NCBI RefSeq assembly: GCF_014203275.1
Contig: NZ_JACHIP010000001.1
Span: 62,001 to 126,000 of the forward strand
DNA length: 64,000 nucleotides
Origin: Granulicella aggregans
Lineage (GTDB): Bacteria > Acidobacteriota > Terriglobia > Terriglobales > Acidobacteriaceae
Reading direction: 5' to 3'
Position numbers and translations under genes: made by a program. The notes below the pieces were generated by a model that was not told the DNA's origin, did not search any database, and saw only the letters and a list, made by a program, of their open reading frames with translations. This document shows positions 29,075-37,285 of the stretch, one piece after another (the stretch's first letter is position 1; the number at the start of each line of letters is the position of its first letter).

Positions 29075-29680
29075 ATGGCGATTCCGACGCGCACCGCCCG
29101 ACCCGGCACCTTCTTCATCACCACAGCGACTTCCAATCGCCGCCGCCTCTTCCAGGTCGAAGCCAACGCCTTACTCCTCATCGACACCCTCCAGCACTAC
29201 CGCCGCGAAGGCAACTACAAACTCCACGCCTTCGTCGTCATGCCCGACCACATCCATCTCCTGCTCACACCTGAAACCATCACCCTCGAACGCGCCATCG
29301 GCCTCATCAAAGGAGGCTTTTCCCGACGCCTCGCCTCGAAGCTCCCCGTCTGGCAGCGCAGCTTCACCGACCACCGCATCCGCGACGCAGAAGACTTCCA
29401 GATCCGCCGCAACTACATCCACGAAAATCCCGTCCGCGCAGGTCTCGCCGAGTCTGCCGCTCTTTACCCTTACAGCTCAGCATCTACCCAGCCATCTACA
29501 AAGCTCCAGCCGCCTCCAGCAAAATCTGCGGCCTCACCGGCTTCTGGAACACCCGAAGTCCCAACTCTTCCGCAGCCTTCAGCAACGTCGGAGGGCTCGT
29601 CGAGGTCAGCAACAGGATCACCGCCGCCGGTATCCGGTCCCTGTGGGTCCGAGCGTTCTCGATCAGCAAAAGATCCATAA
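29075..29680 (+). CDS. REP-associated tyrosine transposase (RAYT, Y1 family)
   Basis: About 201 residues. Residues 1-135 form a Y1_Tnp fold: PGTFFITTATSNRRRLFQ, the HUH-type metal motif as VVMPDHIHLLL, and the RRNYIHENPVRAGLAE segment with the catalytic-region Tyr. RAYTs are domesticated relatives of IS200/IS605 transposases that mobilise REP palindromes, and REP arrays lie on both sides here, which strongly supports the call. The last 65 residues (Ser/Pro/Thr-rich) are simply the antisense of the response regulator gene; the original C-terminus is probably lost or displaced. The ATG giving MAIPTRTARPG was preferred over an upstream TTG. Confidence 0.9.
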   Translation: MAIPTRTARPGTFFITTATSNRRRLFQVEANALLLIDTLQHYRREGNYKLHAFVVMPDHIHLLLTPETITLERAIGLIKGGFSRRLASKLPVWQRSFTDHRIRDAEDFQIRRNYIHENPVRAGLAESAALYPYSSASTQPSTKLQPPPAKSAASPASGTPEVPTLPQPSATSEGSSRSATGSPPPVSGPCGSERSRSAKDP

Positions 29681-29834
29681 CAACCACATCCGGCACCCAC
29701 GCCGCCGCAGTTGCAAGTGCCTCCTCGCCCTCCTCCACCGTCCTGCACTCGCAACCGTGCTGCGCGAAGACCAGCCCAAGGCTCTCCCGAACCGATCTTT
29801 CATAGTCCGCGATCAACACCTTTTTGGCCGACAT
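29496..29834 (-). CDS. Single-domain response regulator (receiver)
   Basis: About 112 residues, a stand-alone receiver domain. Phosphoacceptor Asp lies in VVVMDLLL, the acidic pocket is represented by ADYE near the N-terminus (Asp-Tyr-Glu in place of the usual Asp-Asp/Glu), the switch Thr/Ser in LLLTSTS, and the conserved Lys in FQKPVRP. Without an output domain it must act through protein contacts, as CheY or Spo0F does. The start giving MSAKKVLIADYE was chosen over one 22 codons upstream. Its 3' end overlaps the RAYT tail antisense by 185 bp, and no kinase is adjacent. Confidence 0.8.
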   Translation of the reverse strand: MSAKKVLIADYERSVRESLGLVFAQHGCECRTVEEGEEALATAAAWVPDVVVMDLLLIENARTHRDRIPAAVILLLTSTSPPTLLKAAEELGLRVFQKPVRPQILLEAAGAL

Positions 29835-30045
29835 AGACTTGACAAGTTCCTTGCGCAAAACGCTTCGCTCCACAGAATAACTCTCGCGACCGAGGTACAC
29901 CTAAGCTTCTCTAAGAACACCTTGGTATAGCACCACATCCTTCTTATCAATCCTTTGCGCAATAAATAAGAGGGAAGGGATCACCCCGAGTTATTCCAAA
30001 CTCCTCGCCCAGCGCAGCCTCACCCGCCACTAGCCACCAAAGACC

Positions 30046-30214
30046 GTCTTGCTTAAGGGCACGGCTTCAGCCGTGCCGCAAATCCACTCCCCAGGCAACG
30101 GGCTTTAGCCCCTGAGGTACGCTTCAGCACTCGCCCGAAGCGCCCAAGCTCCTCGCCGTGAGCTATAAGCTGTTCCGCCACGAAAGCCAAACGTACCTCA
30201 GCGGCTAAAGCCGC
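30046..30214. repeat. REP/BIME-like array, copy D, near-identical to copy C but truncated
   Basis: It matches copy C from its left end for about 169 bp with roughly a dozen substitutions, in the same orientation and exactly 1255 bp away, then loses the final inverted 32-bp arm. The rest of the 412-bp gap between the response regulator and DinB-like genes holds no gene that can be supported. Confidence 0.92.
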
Positions 30215-30246
30215 ATTCGAAACACCCGCCCGCCGATCCCCTCTTT

Positions 30247-30815
30247 TCACTTCTGACTCTGGGGCGGAACGATTCCATTCATCCGCAAATACTCTGAAAG
30301 CTGCCCGTAGTGGTCTGCGTCGTGCACCATCACGTACGCGGCGATTCCAGCCTTTGTCATTCCGTGAGAGTCTGGAGGCATTTCGCTGGAGTTCCCGGCA
30401 TTCAGAGTGAGTAAAGCTCTATGTCCGTAAGCGAACGAGCGAGTCACGGCAGAGAGGATTTCGTCCTTGCTCTTCAGGTCTTTGATGGAATCCATGTCCA
30501 TGTCGGGCTTGAGTCCGCTCATGACGCTATAGATAACGAAGTTCATCTCGGCCACGTGCTTCACCTCGGCAGCGAAGGTTCGCACACCCTTGTAGTCAGC
30601 CCCCGCTAGTCCAAGCGTAGCCGGGGTGAAGTCATACTTCTCACTGGGCATCGCCTTCGAGACCGCCACGAACTGAAGTTCAAACTGCGACAGCACCTTA
30701 TCGAACGACTGGCTCAAGGGTCGGGCTTTGCCGCCGTTTGCGCCGTCACGGTTAGGGGCATAGAAGCAGTCGTTAACAGGATGGTAGCGATCATGAAATG
30801 GCGAATTGCGAACAT
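30247..30815 (-). pseudogene. Exported DinB-like protein with a frameshift after the signal peptide
   Basis: With an AGGAG ribosome site, an ATG at the right end begins a signal peptide (MFAIRHFMIATILLTTASMP...AQTAAKPDP) that stops at a TGA. The DinB four-helix domain (SFDKVLSQFELQFVAV...MPSEKYDF, VKHVAEMNFVIY, YVMVHDADHYGQL) begins in the other frame at the same point. Adding one C to the CCC run at about 30718-30720 would join the two perfectly (...KPDP-LSQSFDKV). DinB-fold proteins are metal-binding, often thiol-dependent transferases; exported versions are common in acidobacteria. The metal His residues (VKHVAE; VHDADHYGQ) are intact. A sequencing error or TTG/TGA re-initiation is the alternative. 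Confidence 0.75.
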
Positions 30816-30955
30816 AGGGAATCTCCTAAACGGAAGATAACCCGCCCCGCATCCTCTGGCGTCCCTATGTTGCAGCCCGGTCTGGACGAGGAGTGAAACG
30901 GCTACAAGACGTGCGGGACGGCCTGCACGGTTGGCGTCCGTTCGCACCAAACACC

Positions 30956-31612
30956 CTAAGTTGCCAATCCTGGCTGACTGACGTCCCGCTTCCGTCGTCC
31001 GCCCCTCCACCTGGGGTTCCGTATACCGAGGAGCGCCTTATCGATGAGTTGATTTCCGTACTCCTCCGTCAGAGCGGGGTGGCGGAGCAGAAGCCGAAGA
31101 TACAGTGGCGCGACAATCGCATCGAGGAGGAGTTCAGAGTCAGTCTCAGCCACGAACTCGCCCGATGCCACTCCACGCTCGATGTCGGCAATGGTCGCAG
31201 CTCGTCGCGGGCGAATATGGCTCTCGTAGAGCTCCTTCAGGATCGACGGATCGCCCTGCCCCTCAGCGATCAGGTCGGCGACCACCTTTCCGAATAGGCC
31301 ATTACATTGGACGGTAAGGTGCTTCACCCTTATTCGCAGTGCCTCTTCTGCCGTCGTTGCACCCGGCATCTCGGGAATGACGTTGAACCGCTCATGGAAC
31401 ATGGCCATGATGAGGGCGGCCTTGGAGGGCCACCACTTGTACAGTGTCGGCTTTCCGACTCCCGCTCGTTTTGCGACCGCATCCATGGTCAGGTCGCGAG
31501 CGGGTTTCTCTTCCAGCAAGCCGGATACGGCGTCCATGATCGCAGTGTGTGAGACGGCCGCCTCGCTGCGTGGTCTTCCCATCGGCAGCGGTTTGGGCTT
31601 CGATTTCGACAC
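30956..31612 (-). CDS. TetR-family repressor
   Basis: 218 residues. The N-terminal HTH is clear (LTMDAVAKRAGVGKPTLYKWWPSKAAL), preceded by a basic arm with GRPRSEA; the rest is the helical ligand domain, including a TetR_C-like ending (LLLRHPALTEEYGNQLIDKAL). It is divergent from the esterase gene, and a perfect palindrome lies in the 109-bp gap, so it most likely represses itself and the esterase until a small hydrophobic ligand binds. Confidence 0.92.
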   Translation of the reverse strand: MSKSKPKPLPMGRPRSEAAVSHTAIMDAVSGLLEEKPARDLTMDAVAKRAGVGKPTLYKWWPSKAALIMAMFHERFNVIPEMPGATTAEEALRIRVKHLTVQCNGLFGKVVADLIAEGQGDPSILKELYESHIRPRRAATIADIERGVASGEFVAETDSELLLDAIVAPLYLRLLLRHPALTEEYGNQLIDKALLGIRNPRWRGGRRKRDVSQPGLAT

Positions 31613-31663
31613 AACCTTAACTTACCTGAACGAGGCGTAAAAATAAATGCATCGCGTTGCTTT

Positions 31664-31682
31664 ACTTTACGTCTAGTAAAGT
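31664..31682. promoter_or_regulatory. Palindromic operator between TetR and esterase genes
   Basis: ACTTTAC and GTAAAGT form a perfect 7-bp inverted repeat around GTCTA, 40 bp before the esterase ATG. Position and symmetry fit a TetR dimer site. Confidence 0.65.
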
Positions 31683-31721
31683 GTGATAGTTCGATTAGCT
31701 GAACAAACAGGAGGAACAACA

Positions 31722-32690
31722 ATGCAGACGCTTCGAGAGGATCAAAGTACAGCTTCATGGTTGGTGCAGCATCCATTGAGCGCGGAGGATGAAGCGGCCA
31801 TGACCGCCATGCGCGCCATCGTCGAGCCCAACAAGGGCAAGCTTCGGGGAGTTGCCGCTCGCGTTCCGTTCAACGCCATTATGGAGCGCGTCTCTGCCCC
31901 GGCTGGCGTCGTCTACGAGGCTGACTCTGTAGGGGGTGTCTCGGGATGGTGGTGCCGGCCCGAAGGCGCGCGCCCCGGCGAGGCCGTGATGCACCTCCAT
32001 GGCGGATGGTTCAACTGGGGCTCCGCACAGGCGTTTCGCCACCTCGCAGGCCATATCGCGCTGAGTGTCGGAGTAGCGGCTTTCGTGCCTGACTATCGGC
32101 TTGCTCCGGAGCATCCCTTCCCTGCTGCGGCTGAAGACGTACGAGCCTGCTACCTCGGTCTGATTGAGCGAGGTTTCACGAAAATCGCCGTGACGGGTGA
32201 TTCCGCTGGTGGCAACCTCGCCCTTGGCCTGCTCGTTTTTGCTGCAACAAGCAATGAGCCGGGGCGGAGAGCGCTGGTTGGCGGAGTGGCCCTATCGCCG
32301 GTGACCGATCTAACCCTGTCCGGAGGCAGTTGGTCGACGCGGGCTGTTGCCGATCCATACTTCATCCAGTCGCAAGCCGACGAACTAGTGCGGTCCTATC
32401 TGGAAGGAAATCGTCCGGACGACCCACTTGCCTCCCCGCTTTACGCTGATCTCAAGGGACTACCACCGCTCCGTGTGCATGTCGGCAACGATGAGGTCCT
32501 GCTTGACGATTCGATCAGCCTGGTTGAGCGGGCGGCGGCGGCGGGAGTCGACGTTCGACTCGACGTATGGCAAGGGATGGTCCATGGATATCTGGGGGGC
32601 TTGGGACGCTTGGCGGCCTCGACAGCGACCCTTCAACTTATCGGGAACTTCCTCATGGAGCGCTTTGCAAATGCGGCCAATGAAGAGTGA
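31722..32690 (+). CDS. Alpha/beta hydrolase of the hormone-sensitive lipase family (esterase)
   Basis: About 322 residues starting at MQTLREDQST after AGGAGG. The oxyanion HGG motif (HLHGGWFNWGS), the nucleophile elbow GDSAGGNL, the acid in VHVGNDEVLLDD and the His in MVHGYLG complete an HSL-type (family IV) triad. It hydrolyses short-chain acyl esters. No signal peptide, so cytosolic. Divergent TetR control suggests an inducible role in handling a xenobiotic or plant ester. A perfect-stem hairpin follows the gene. Confidence 0.92.
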   Translation: MQTLREDQSTASWLVQHPLSAEDEAAMTAMRAIVEPNKGKLRGVAARVPFNAIMERVSAPAGVVYEADSVGGVSGWWCRPEGARPGEAVMHLHGGWFNWGSAQAFRHLAGHIALSVGVAAFVPDYRLAPEHPFPAAAEDVRACYLGLIERGFTKIAVTGDSAGGNLALGLLVFAATSNEPGRRALVGGVALSPVTDLTLSGGSWSTRAVADPYFIQSQADELVRSYLEGNRPDDPLASPLYADLKGLPPLRVHVGNDEVLLDDSISLVERAAAAGVDVRLDVWQGMVHGYLGGLGRLAASTATLQLIGNFLMERFANAANEE

Positions 32691-32749
32691 AACAGTCGAC
32701 GCCATTGTCCACCCAGAACAGGTCGCTTGCCGCAAAAGCCGCCGAGGAA

Positions 32750-32778
32750 CTTGCCGAGGTGTTCGTCGCCTCGGCAAG
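32750..32778. terminator. Perfect 10-bp hairpin in convergent gap
   Basis: CTTGCCGAGG pairs exactly with CCTCGGCAAG around a 9-nt loop between the esterase and the convergent membrane-protein gene. There is no strong T-run on either side. Confidence 0.55.
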
Positions 32779-32886
32779 CGGGACAAGCTCTCCTGATCGA
32801 CTGCTATCGTGGATCAGAATTCCTGGAACGAACGGCTCTCAGCAGCTCGAGTCCGCAATCTACATATACCTGCGACAAGTTAGATC

Positions 32887-33720
32887 TCAATCGCCGGAAT
32901 CGGCAAATTTCCGACTCCCAAGATGGCGCTTCCACAAAAGCAGAATACCCACAAATAAAGCGCAGTTCAGGGCTGTACTGAGAGGCAGTCCAAGGTTCAG
33001 GCCATTGCTTAATCCCGGTTCCTCGCGGAAAGCCATCCAATCGCCTGCTGTTGTTCCGGCAGCCCGAACGGCAACAATCGCAGACCAAAAAGCCGATTTG
33101 GTCGTCCATCTGGATTCTCTTCCGATGAGGAGCACGACAGCGAAGATTGCGCCTAATGCGATCGTGGCATAACCGGTACCGAGATGGAGGGCGTCAGCGG
33201 ACCAATCTCCGATTGCGGTGCCCAAAGTCCCGGCGGTCAGTAAAGAGAGCCAGTACCAGCCAGTCGTCGCCGGCCTATTCGTTGGATCTCCCTCTGGCAG
33301 AAGTGATCGAGGCAAGACCGGCCAGATCACAAGTATCTGGAGGACAGTCAATCCAAGGATGACGCGCACATAGGGCCACTCAAATGTATGGGTGGCGAGA
33401 TCGGCCAGGTTCGTCGCTGCGGCGCGAAGCACAATCACGACAGTCCAATACCACGCCTGTGTTGCACGCGTTGACCGGCGTTCACCTCCGACCAGTAGGG
33501 CAAAGATCGCCGCCAGAGGAGCTAACCCGATCCAGTGATTCCAATGGGCGTAGAACGAAAGACAATCACCGAGGTTGCAACCGAAGATGCTTGCGAGTGT
33601 GATTGCCGACCAGTATCGAGCATCGACCGTGGGGACGTTCGCACTGCGCATGGATTGGACAAGCGAGGACGGCTTCTGGCCTATTGCCGGCTCGTTTAGA
33701 TCTTGTACACCCTCATTCAT
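32887..33720 (-). CDS. Polytopic membrane protein with fourfold internal repeats (COG4705-like)
   Basis: 277 residues. After a 40-residue soluble N-terminus there are about eight hydrophobic helices arranged as repeats. Each repeat begins with a YW or FW pair and contains a G/A-T-x-x-G/A-D signature (GCNLGDCLSF, AATNLADLATH, LGTAIGDWSAD, AGTTAGDWMAF). This is the pattern of the uncharacterised membrane-anchored proteins of COG4705. The repeated Asp within the membrane suggests ion or proton coupling, which is inference only. A GAAAGG ribosome site precedes the ATG. Upstream on the same strand is the beta-propeller gene, 54 bp away. Confidence 0.8.
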   Translation of the reverse strand: MNEGVQDLNEPAIGQKPSSLVQSMRSANVPTVDARYWSAITLASIFGCNLGDCLSFYAHWNHWIGLAPLAAIFALLVGGERRSTRATQAWYWTVVIVLRAAATNLADLATHTFEWPYVRVILGLTVLQILVIWPVLPRSLLPEGDPTNRPATTGWYWLSLLTAGTLGTAIGDWSADALHLGTGYATIALGAIFAVVLLIGRESRWTTKSAFWSAIVAVRAAGTTAGDWMAFREEPGLSNGLNLGLPLSTALNCALFVGILLLWKRHLGSRKFADSGD

Positions 33721-33774
33721 GATTCGAGCCTTTCAACCTACTCTTTTGCTTGCCTGATCCGGAGCAGCGAGTGA

Positions 33775-34824
33775 TCAGCGCTGCTCCGCCCACGCCAGGC
33801 CATCGACCCTAGTACCGGCCTTAATGAGCTTCGTCACCGTCCAGTCCGAAACACGGATTGCCGCAACCTGCTCATTGGCTGTGCAGGACACGTAAGCTGT
33901 CGTTCCATCAGGCGACATCAGAATTTCGTGTGGTGATTTTGGAAGATCGATTGTCCGTACGACCTTGCTCAGTTCGAGATCGACTACTGCGACCTGAGAC
34001 GTACTTTGGATGCCGATAAGCAGCCAACGTCCATCTTTGGTAGTGGTGAGGGTATACCCAATCGCCGGAAGCGGAATCCACGATGCAACCTGGCGAGTCG
34101 CCGTATCGATCACCGCGACTCTCGGTCTTGTCTGATCGGTTGTGAAGATTTTCTTGTCGTCTGCAGAGATTGCAATCCGCTGGATCTTAGCCGCCACGGG
34201 GAGGATCGCCAGCAGCTTCCGTTCATGCATGTCGAGCACGGAGACGCTTCCCGGCTGAATGTTCGCCGTGTATCCGAATCGCCCTTCGTGATCCATCACC
34301 ATCATGTGGCTCAACGCCTGGCCGGTTGGAATGGTGCCCACAATTTTCATATTTTTGGGGTCGATGACCGTTATCGTCTGGTCCAGTTCCGTGGTGACAT
34401 AAAGCATGCCGTCGTGCGGATTGAGCGTGGGCTGGTGTGGCCTCACACCATGGCCAAAATCGACATGCCCCACGATCATGTGCGTTGCCAGGTCGATGGC
34501 AACCAACTCGCTGCCATCCGATCCCGGCTCTCCTGCGCTTGAGTCGCCATAGATGGGGACATACGCTGTCTTGCCATCGAACGAAGCCACGACCTCATGG
34601 CCAGCGACTCCCCCCTCCGCGACCCTGCCTATCTCCTGGCCGCTCTTGGGATTGATGATCGAAAGAGTTGATTCTCCTTCATTGATCGCAAGGATCGTGC
34701 CCGCCTGCGCGGACGCCTTTTCAGGGAGGAAGAAAGGAATGGACAAAAAAGCAGCTCCAAGTAGCGTTGCGGCTCTGAGCTGTCTGACTTGAGAGCAATT
34801 GAAGATAACGTTAGAGTAGGACAT
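33775..34824 (-). CDS. Exported YVTN/YncE-like beta-propeller protein
   Basis: 349 residues with a signal peptide (hydrophobic core LLGAAFLSIPFFL, cleavage near ASAQA). At least six repeats of the YVTN type follow (GHEVVASFDGKTAYVPIYG, MLYVTTELDQTITVIDP, KKIFTTDQTRPRVAVIDTAT, GTTAYVSCTANEQVAAIRV), giving a seven-bladed propeller. Such periplasmic proteins serve as scaffolds or bind DNA or ligands; no catalytic residues stand out. A perfect 8-bp palindrome sits 8 nt before the ATG, so the divergent TetR regulator probably controls it together with the COG4705-like gene downstream. Confidence 0.87.
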   Translation of the reverse strand: MSYSNVIFNCSQVRQLRAATLLGAAFLSIPFFLPEKASAQAGTILAINEGESTLSIINPKSGQEIGRVAEGGVAGHEVVASFDGKTAYVPIYGDSSAGEPGSDGSELVAIDLATHMIVGHVDFGHGVRPHQPTLNPHDGMLYVTTELDQTITVIDPKNMKIVGTIPTGQALSHMMVMDHEGRFGYTANIQPGSVSVLDMHERKLLAILPVAAKIQRIAISADDKKIFTTDQTRPRVAVIDTATRQVASWIPLPAIGYTLTTTKDGRWLLIGIQSTSQVAVVDLELSKVVRTIDLPKSPHEILMSPDGTTAYVSCTANEQVAAIRVSDWTVTKLIKAGTRVDGLAWAEQR

Positions 34825-34832
34825 GAAGCTAC

Positions 34833-34856
34833 ACTAGACGCAACGAACCGTCTAGT
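34833..34856. promoter_or_regulatory. Palindromic operator shared by propeller gene and divergent TetR
   Basis: ACTAGACG and CGTCTAGT form a perfect 8-bp inverted repeat around an 8-nt spacer. It fills the 43-bp gap between the two divergent starts, so a bound dimer would block both promoters. Confidence 0.72.
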
Positions 34857-34867
34857 CAAGGAGTACG

Positions 34868-35494
34868 GTGACTACAAAATCGAGCAAACCACGTCGAGCT
34901 GCCAAAAAAGTCCCCTCCCCGGTTGAACATCGCGGGAATCGCCACGGGAGAAGTGAAGAGGCTCGCACAGCGATCCTTGAAGCTGCCGACAATCTGCTGG
35001 TCGAGCGCGGATTCGCTGGTGTGACGATCGAAGGCATCGCAGCTGCGGCAGGTGTCGCGAAGCAGACAATCTACCGTTGGTGGACATCGAAGACGGACGT
35101 GCTGATGGATGCTTTCGTGGAAGACATGGCACAGGCCTCACTTCCTCCAGATTCAGGGAATTTGGAGACTGATCTTAAGCATCATCTCGTTGGGCTGGCA
35201 AAGATGTTGGCAGAATCAGATACGGGAGCCGTCTTCCGCGCCCTGCTCGCAGAGGCACAACACGACTCGGAATTGGCTATCCGCCTTCGAACTCAATTTA
35301 TCGAGCCTCAACGTCTTCGAGACCTCTTCCCTTTTCAACAAGCGGTCAAGCGCGGCGAGCTCTCCCCGGAATTCGACACTGAGGCTGCCGTAGAGCAGTT
35401 ACTCTCACCGATCTATTATCGCGTGCTGGTGAGTGGACAGCCTATATCACCGTCATATGTTGAAGGCCTCATTCGACGCTTACTACTAAAGTAA
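34868..35494 (+). CDS. TetR-family repressor
   Basis: 208 residues from a GTG start with AAGGAG five bases upstream. After a Lys/Arg-rich N-terminal arm comes the HTH (VTIEGIAAAAGVAKQTIYRWWTSKTDVL) and then the ligand domain with a TetR_C_16-like ending (QLLSPIYYRVLVSGQPIS). The palindrome 12 bp upstream is the expected self-operator. The HTH is close to the first TetR here (same QTIYRWW / PTLYKWW register), but the half-sites are different. Confidence 0.92.
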   Translation: MTTKSSKPRRAAKKVPSPVEHRGNRHGRSEEARTAILEAADNLLVERGFAGVTIEGIAAAAGVAKQTIYRWWTSKTDVLMDAFVEDMAQASLPPDSGNLETDLKHHLVGLAKMLAESDTGAVFRALLAEAQHDSELAIRLRTQFIEPQRLRDLFPFQQAVKRGELSPEFDTEAAVEQLLSPIYYRVLVSGQPISPSYVEGLIRRLLLK

Positions 35495-35570
35495 AGGAAG
35501 CGATTTTGGGGCGGAGCCGTTCCTGCGTCAGCTCTACTCCCAGACATCTCTATGAGGGCTTGTCACGCGC

Positions 35571-37097
35571 TCAACTGCGACTCAAGTTGAGAACATAAGG
35601 CAGACTTGCATTCTTGAAGTTCGGATCACCGGCAATCGCGAACACTCTGCCGACTAGCCGATCGCCGCTTGAAAGGAGCTTAAGTTTGAGTGTTTTGGCT
35701 CCGACTCTGATCGCGTCTGGCGAGTCAATCCGACCACTGCAAGTGCCTATAAACGCTTCTCCCTCGGTGCGCATTTCGGTGATCTCTTCGGCTCGGTTGC
35801 TCCCGATGGCCAGAGTCGCAGATTGACCTGACCCAATATCCAGGACAATGGGCATGTTTGCACCGCCATCTTCGAGAACTCCGATCCATCGTCCTCGGTA
35901 TGAGGTATCCGCGATAAAGGGAGTGCTGGGAGAGCCGCAGTCTTCTATGGGACGGCGCCACTCCGGCAGCTTGCTCGTCATCACCTCGTCACAGACGCTG
36001 TAAGCCAGTTCGCCCGCATTCGATTGATTTGTGACAACCACGCAGGCCAAGCCTTTTGAAGGGACGAAAAACATTCTGTTGGCAACTCCGGGGTCTCCAC
36101 CGATCTTGAAGAAGAAAGGAACGCCGGAGGCGGTGTGGCTCGCAAACCAGCCGAAGGTGGACGCAACACCGGATGGCCCGACGAAGACTGGTCGATGCAA
36201 TTCATCGATGTCAGTCTTGCTCAGAATCGTTGCCGGGCTATGAACACGATGGCCCATGTTGAAGAGAATGAATTGAGCAAGATCGTGAGCGCTCGCATAC
36301 AGTTCACCCGAAGCGGGCGTAGATGTGGTGCAGTGCGGTATGGCGTGACCAAGCGGATCATATCGCTTCGCAGCGTTTCGCACCCGGACGTTATCACTAC
36401 CGAAAAAGCTGTCGTTCAGTCCGAGTGGGGAAAGCACAGCCCGATGCATAAGCGGCCCAAATTCCGACTGCGTGAGACCTGATGCAATTGCGCCAAGCGC
36501 CGCGTATCCAATGTTGCTGTACTCGTAGCACGTTGCCGGTGGGTACGCGAGTCTGCCGTATTCTTCAAGAAGAACGTTCGGACTACGAACGAGTTTTGCT
36601 TCGTCATCGCCATAAGACTCGTACATGCCCGGAAGACCGCTAACGTGCGCACCGAGCATGCGGACGGTTGCCGCATTCGCGTCACCATTTTTGCCGATGA
36701 TCTTGCTTCCCAGAAGAGTTCCGTTCGCGGGCGTGTCAAGGGATAGTCTGCCTTCAGCAACCAGTGTCATGAGAGTGGTCGTAGTGAAGGGCTTGGTGAT
36801 CGACGCCATGCTGAATGGGGTATGCGATGTAGCTTTCAGAGCCGCTTCCCGATTGGCCCATCCGAATCCCTCCTCCCAGACGATGCGGCCGCCTTCAATC
36901 ACTGCAATGGCTACGCCGGTGGCATCGCCCCGCGCGATCGCCTGCTGAATTCTGTCCCGTACCGATCCAAAGTCTGCGCTGGAATGCGCACCATGGAAGT
37001 TCGCCGTGCTGGCGCTCAGCCTCTCCGCCGCAAGGCTACCAATTGAAGCTGAAAGCATCCACTTTGTTACTTCGCGTCGATTCACCCTTGCATCCAT
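35571..37097 (-). CDS. Exported serine hydrolase (beta-lactamase class C / penicillin-binding fold)
   Basis: About 508 residues from MDARVNRREV, chosen because AGAAGG lies 8 nt upstream. The N-terminus (NRREVTKWMLSASIGSLAA) is a Tat-like signal with a weak RR motif. The SxxK nucleophile is SITK in TPFSMASITKPFTT and the YxN motif is YSN in YEYSNIGYAAL. The third KTG-like box is seen only as a degenerate FKIGG stretch. A C-terminal beta domain of about 120 residues follows (SYRGRWIGVLEDGG). Members are esterases or D-amino-acid peptidases rather than antibiotic lactamases. Downstream of the jelly-roll/SnoaL group on the same strand. Confidence 0.85.
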   Translation of the reverse strand: MDARVNRREVTKWMLSASIGSLAAERLSASTANFHGAHSSADFGSVRDRIQQAIARGDATGVAIAVIEGGRIVWEEGFGWANREAALKATSHTPFSMASITKPFTTTTLMTLVAEGRLSLDTPANGTLLGSKIIGKNGDANAATVRMLGAHVSGLPGMYESYGDDEAKLVRSPNVLLEEYGRLAYPPATCYEYSNIGYAALGAIASGLTQSEFGPLMHRAVLSPLGLNDSFFGSDNVRVRNAAKRYDPLGHAIPHCTTSTPASGELYASAHDLAQFILFNMGHRVHSPATILSKTDIDELHRPVFVGPSGVASTFGWFASHTASGVPFFFKIGGDPGVANRMFFVPSKGLACVVVTNQSNAGELAYSVCDEVMTSKLPEWRRPIEDCGSPSTPFIADTSYRGRWIGVLEDGGANMPIVLDIGSGQSATLAIGSNRAEEITEMRTEGEAFIGTCSGRIDSPDAIRVGAKTLKLKLLSSGDRLVGRVFAIAGDPNFKNASLPYVLNLSRS

Positions 37098-37285
37098 GTA
37101 TGAGCCTTCTAACGCCATGTTTGCGGCGCAACATCCTATGTATAGGACGGTACTCTTTCGTCAAACATCGCGCGACGAATGGGGTGAGCAGTCCTCTCTT
37201 CGCAGAGGTAAGCGCTTCGTTCAAGTTATGTTTGGAAGAATCTGGGGCTCTGCAAGCTCTTGATCTCACTTGTTAGCAAGTTTGA

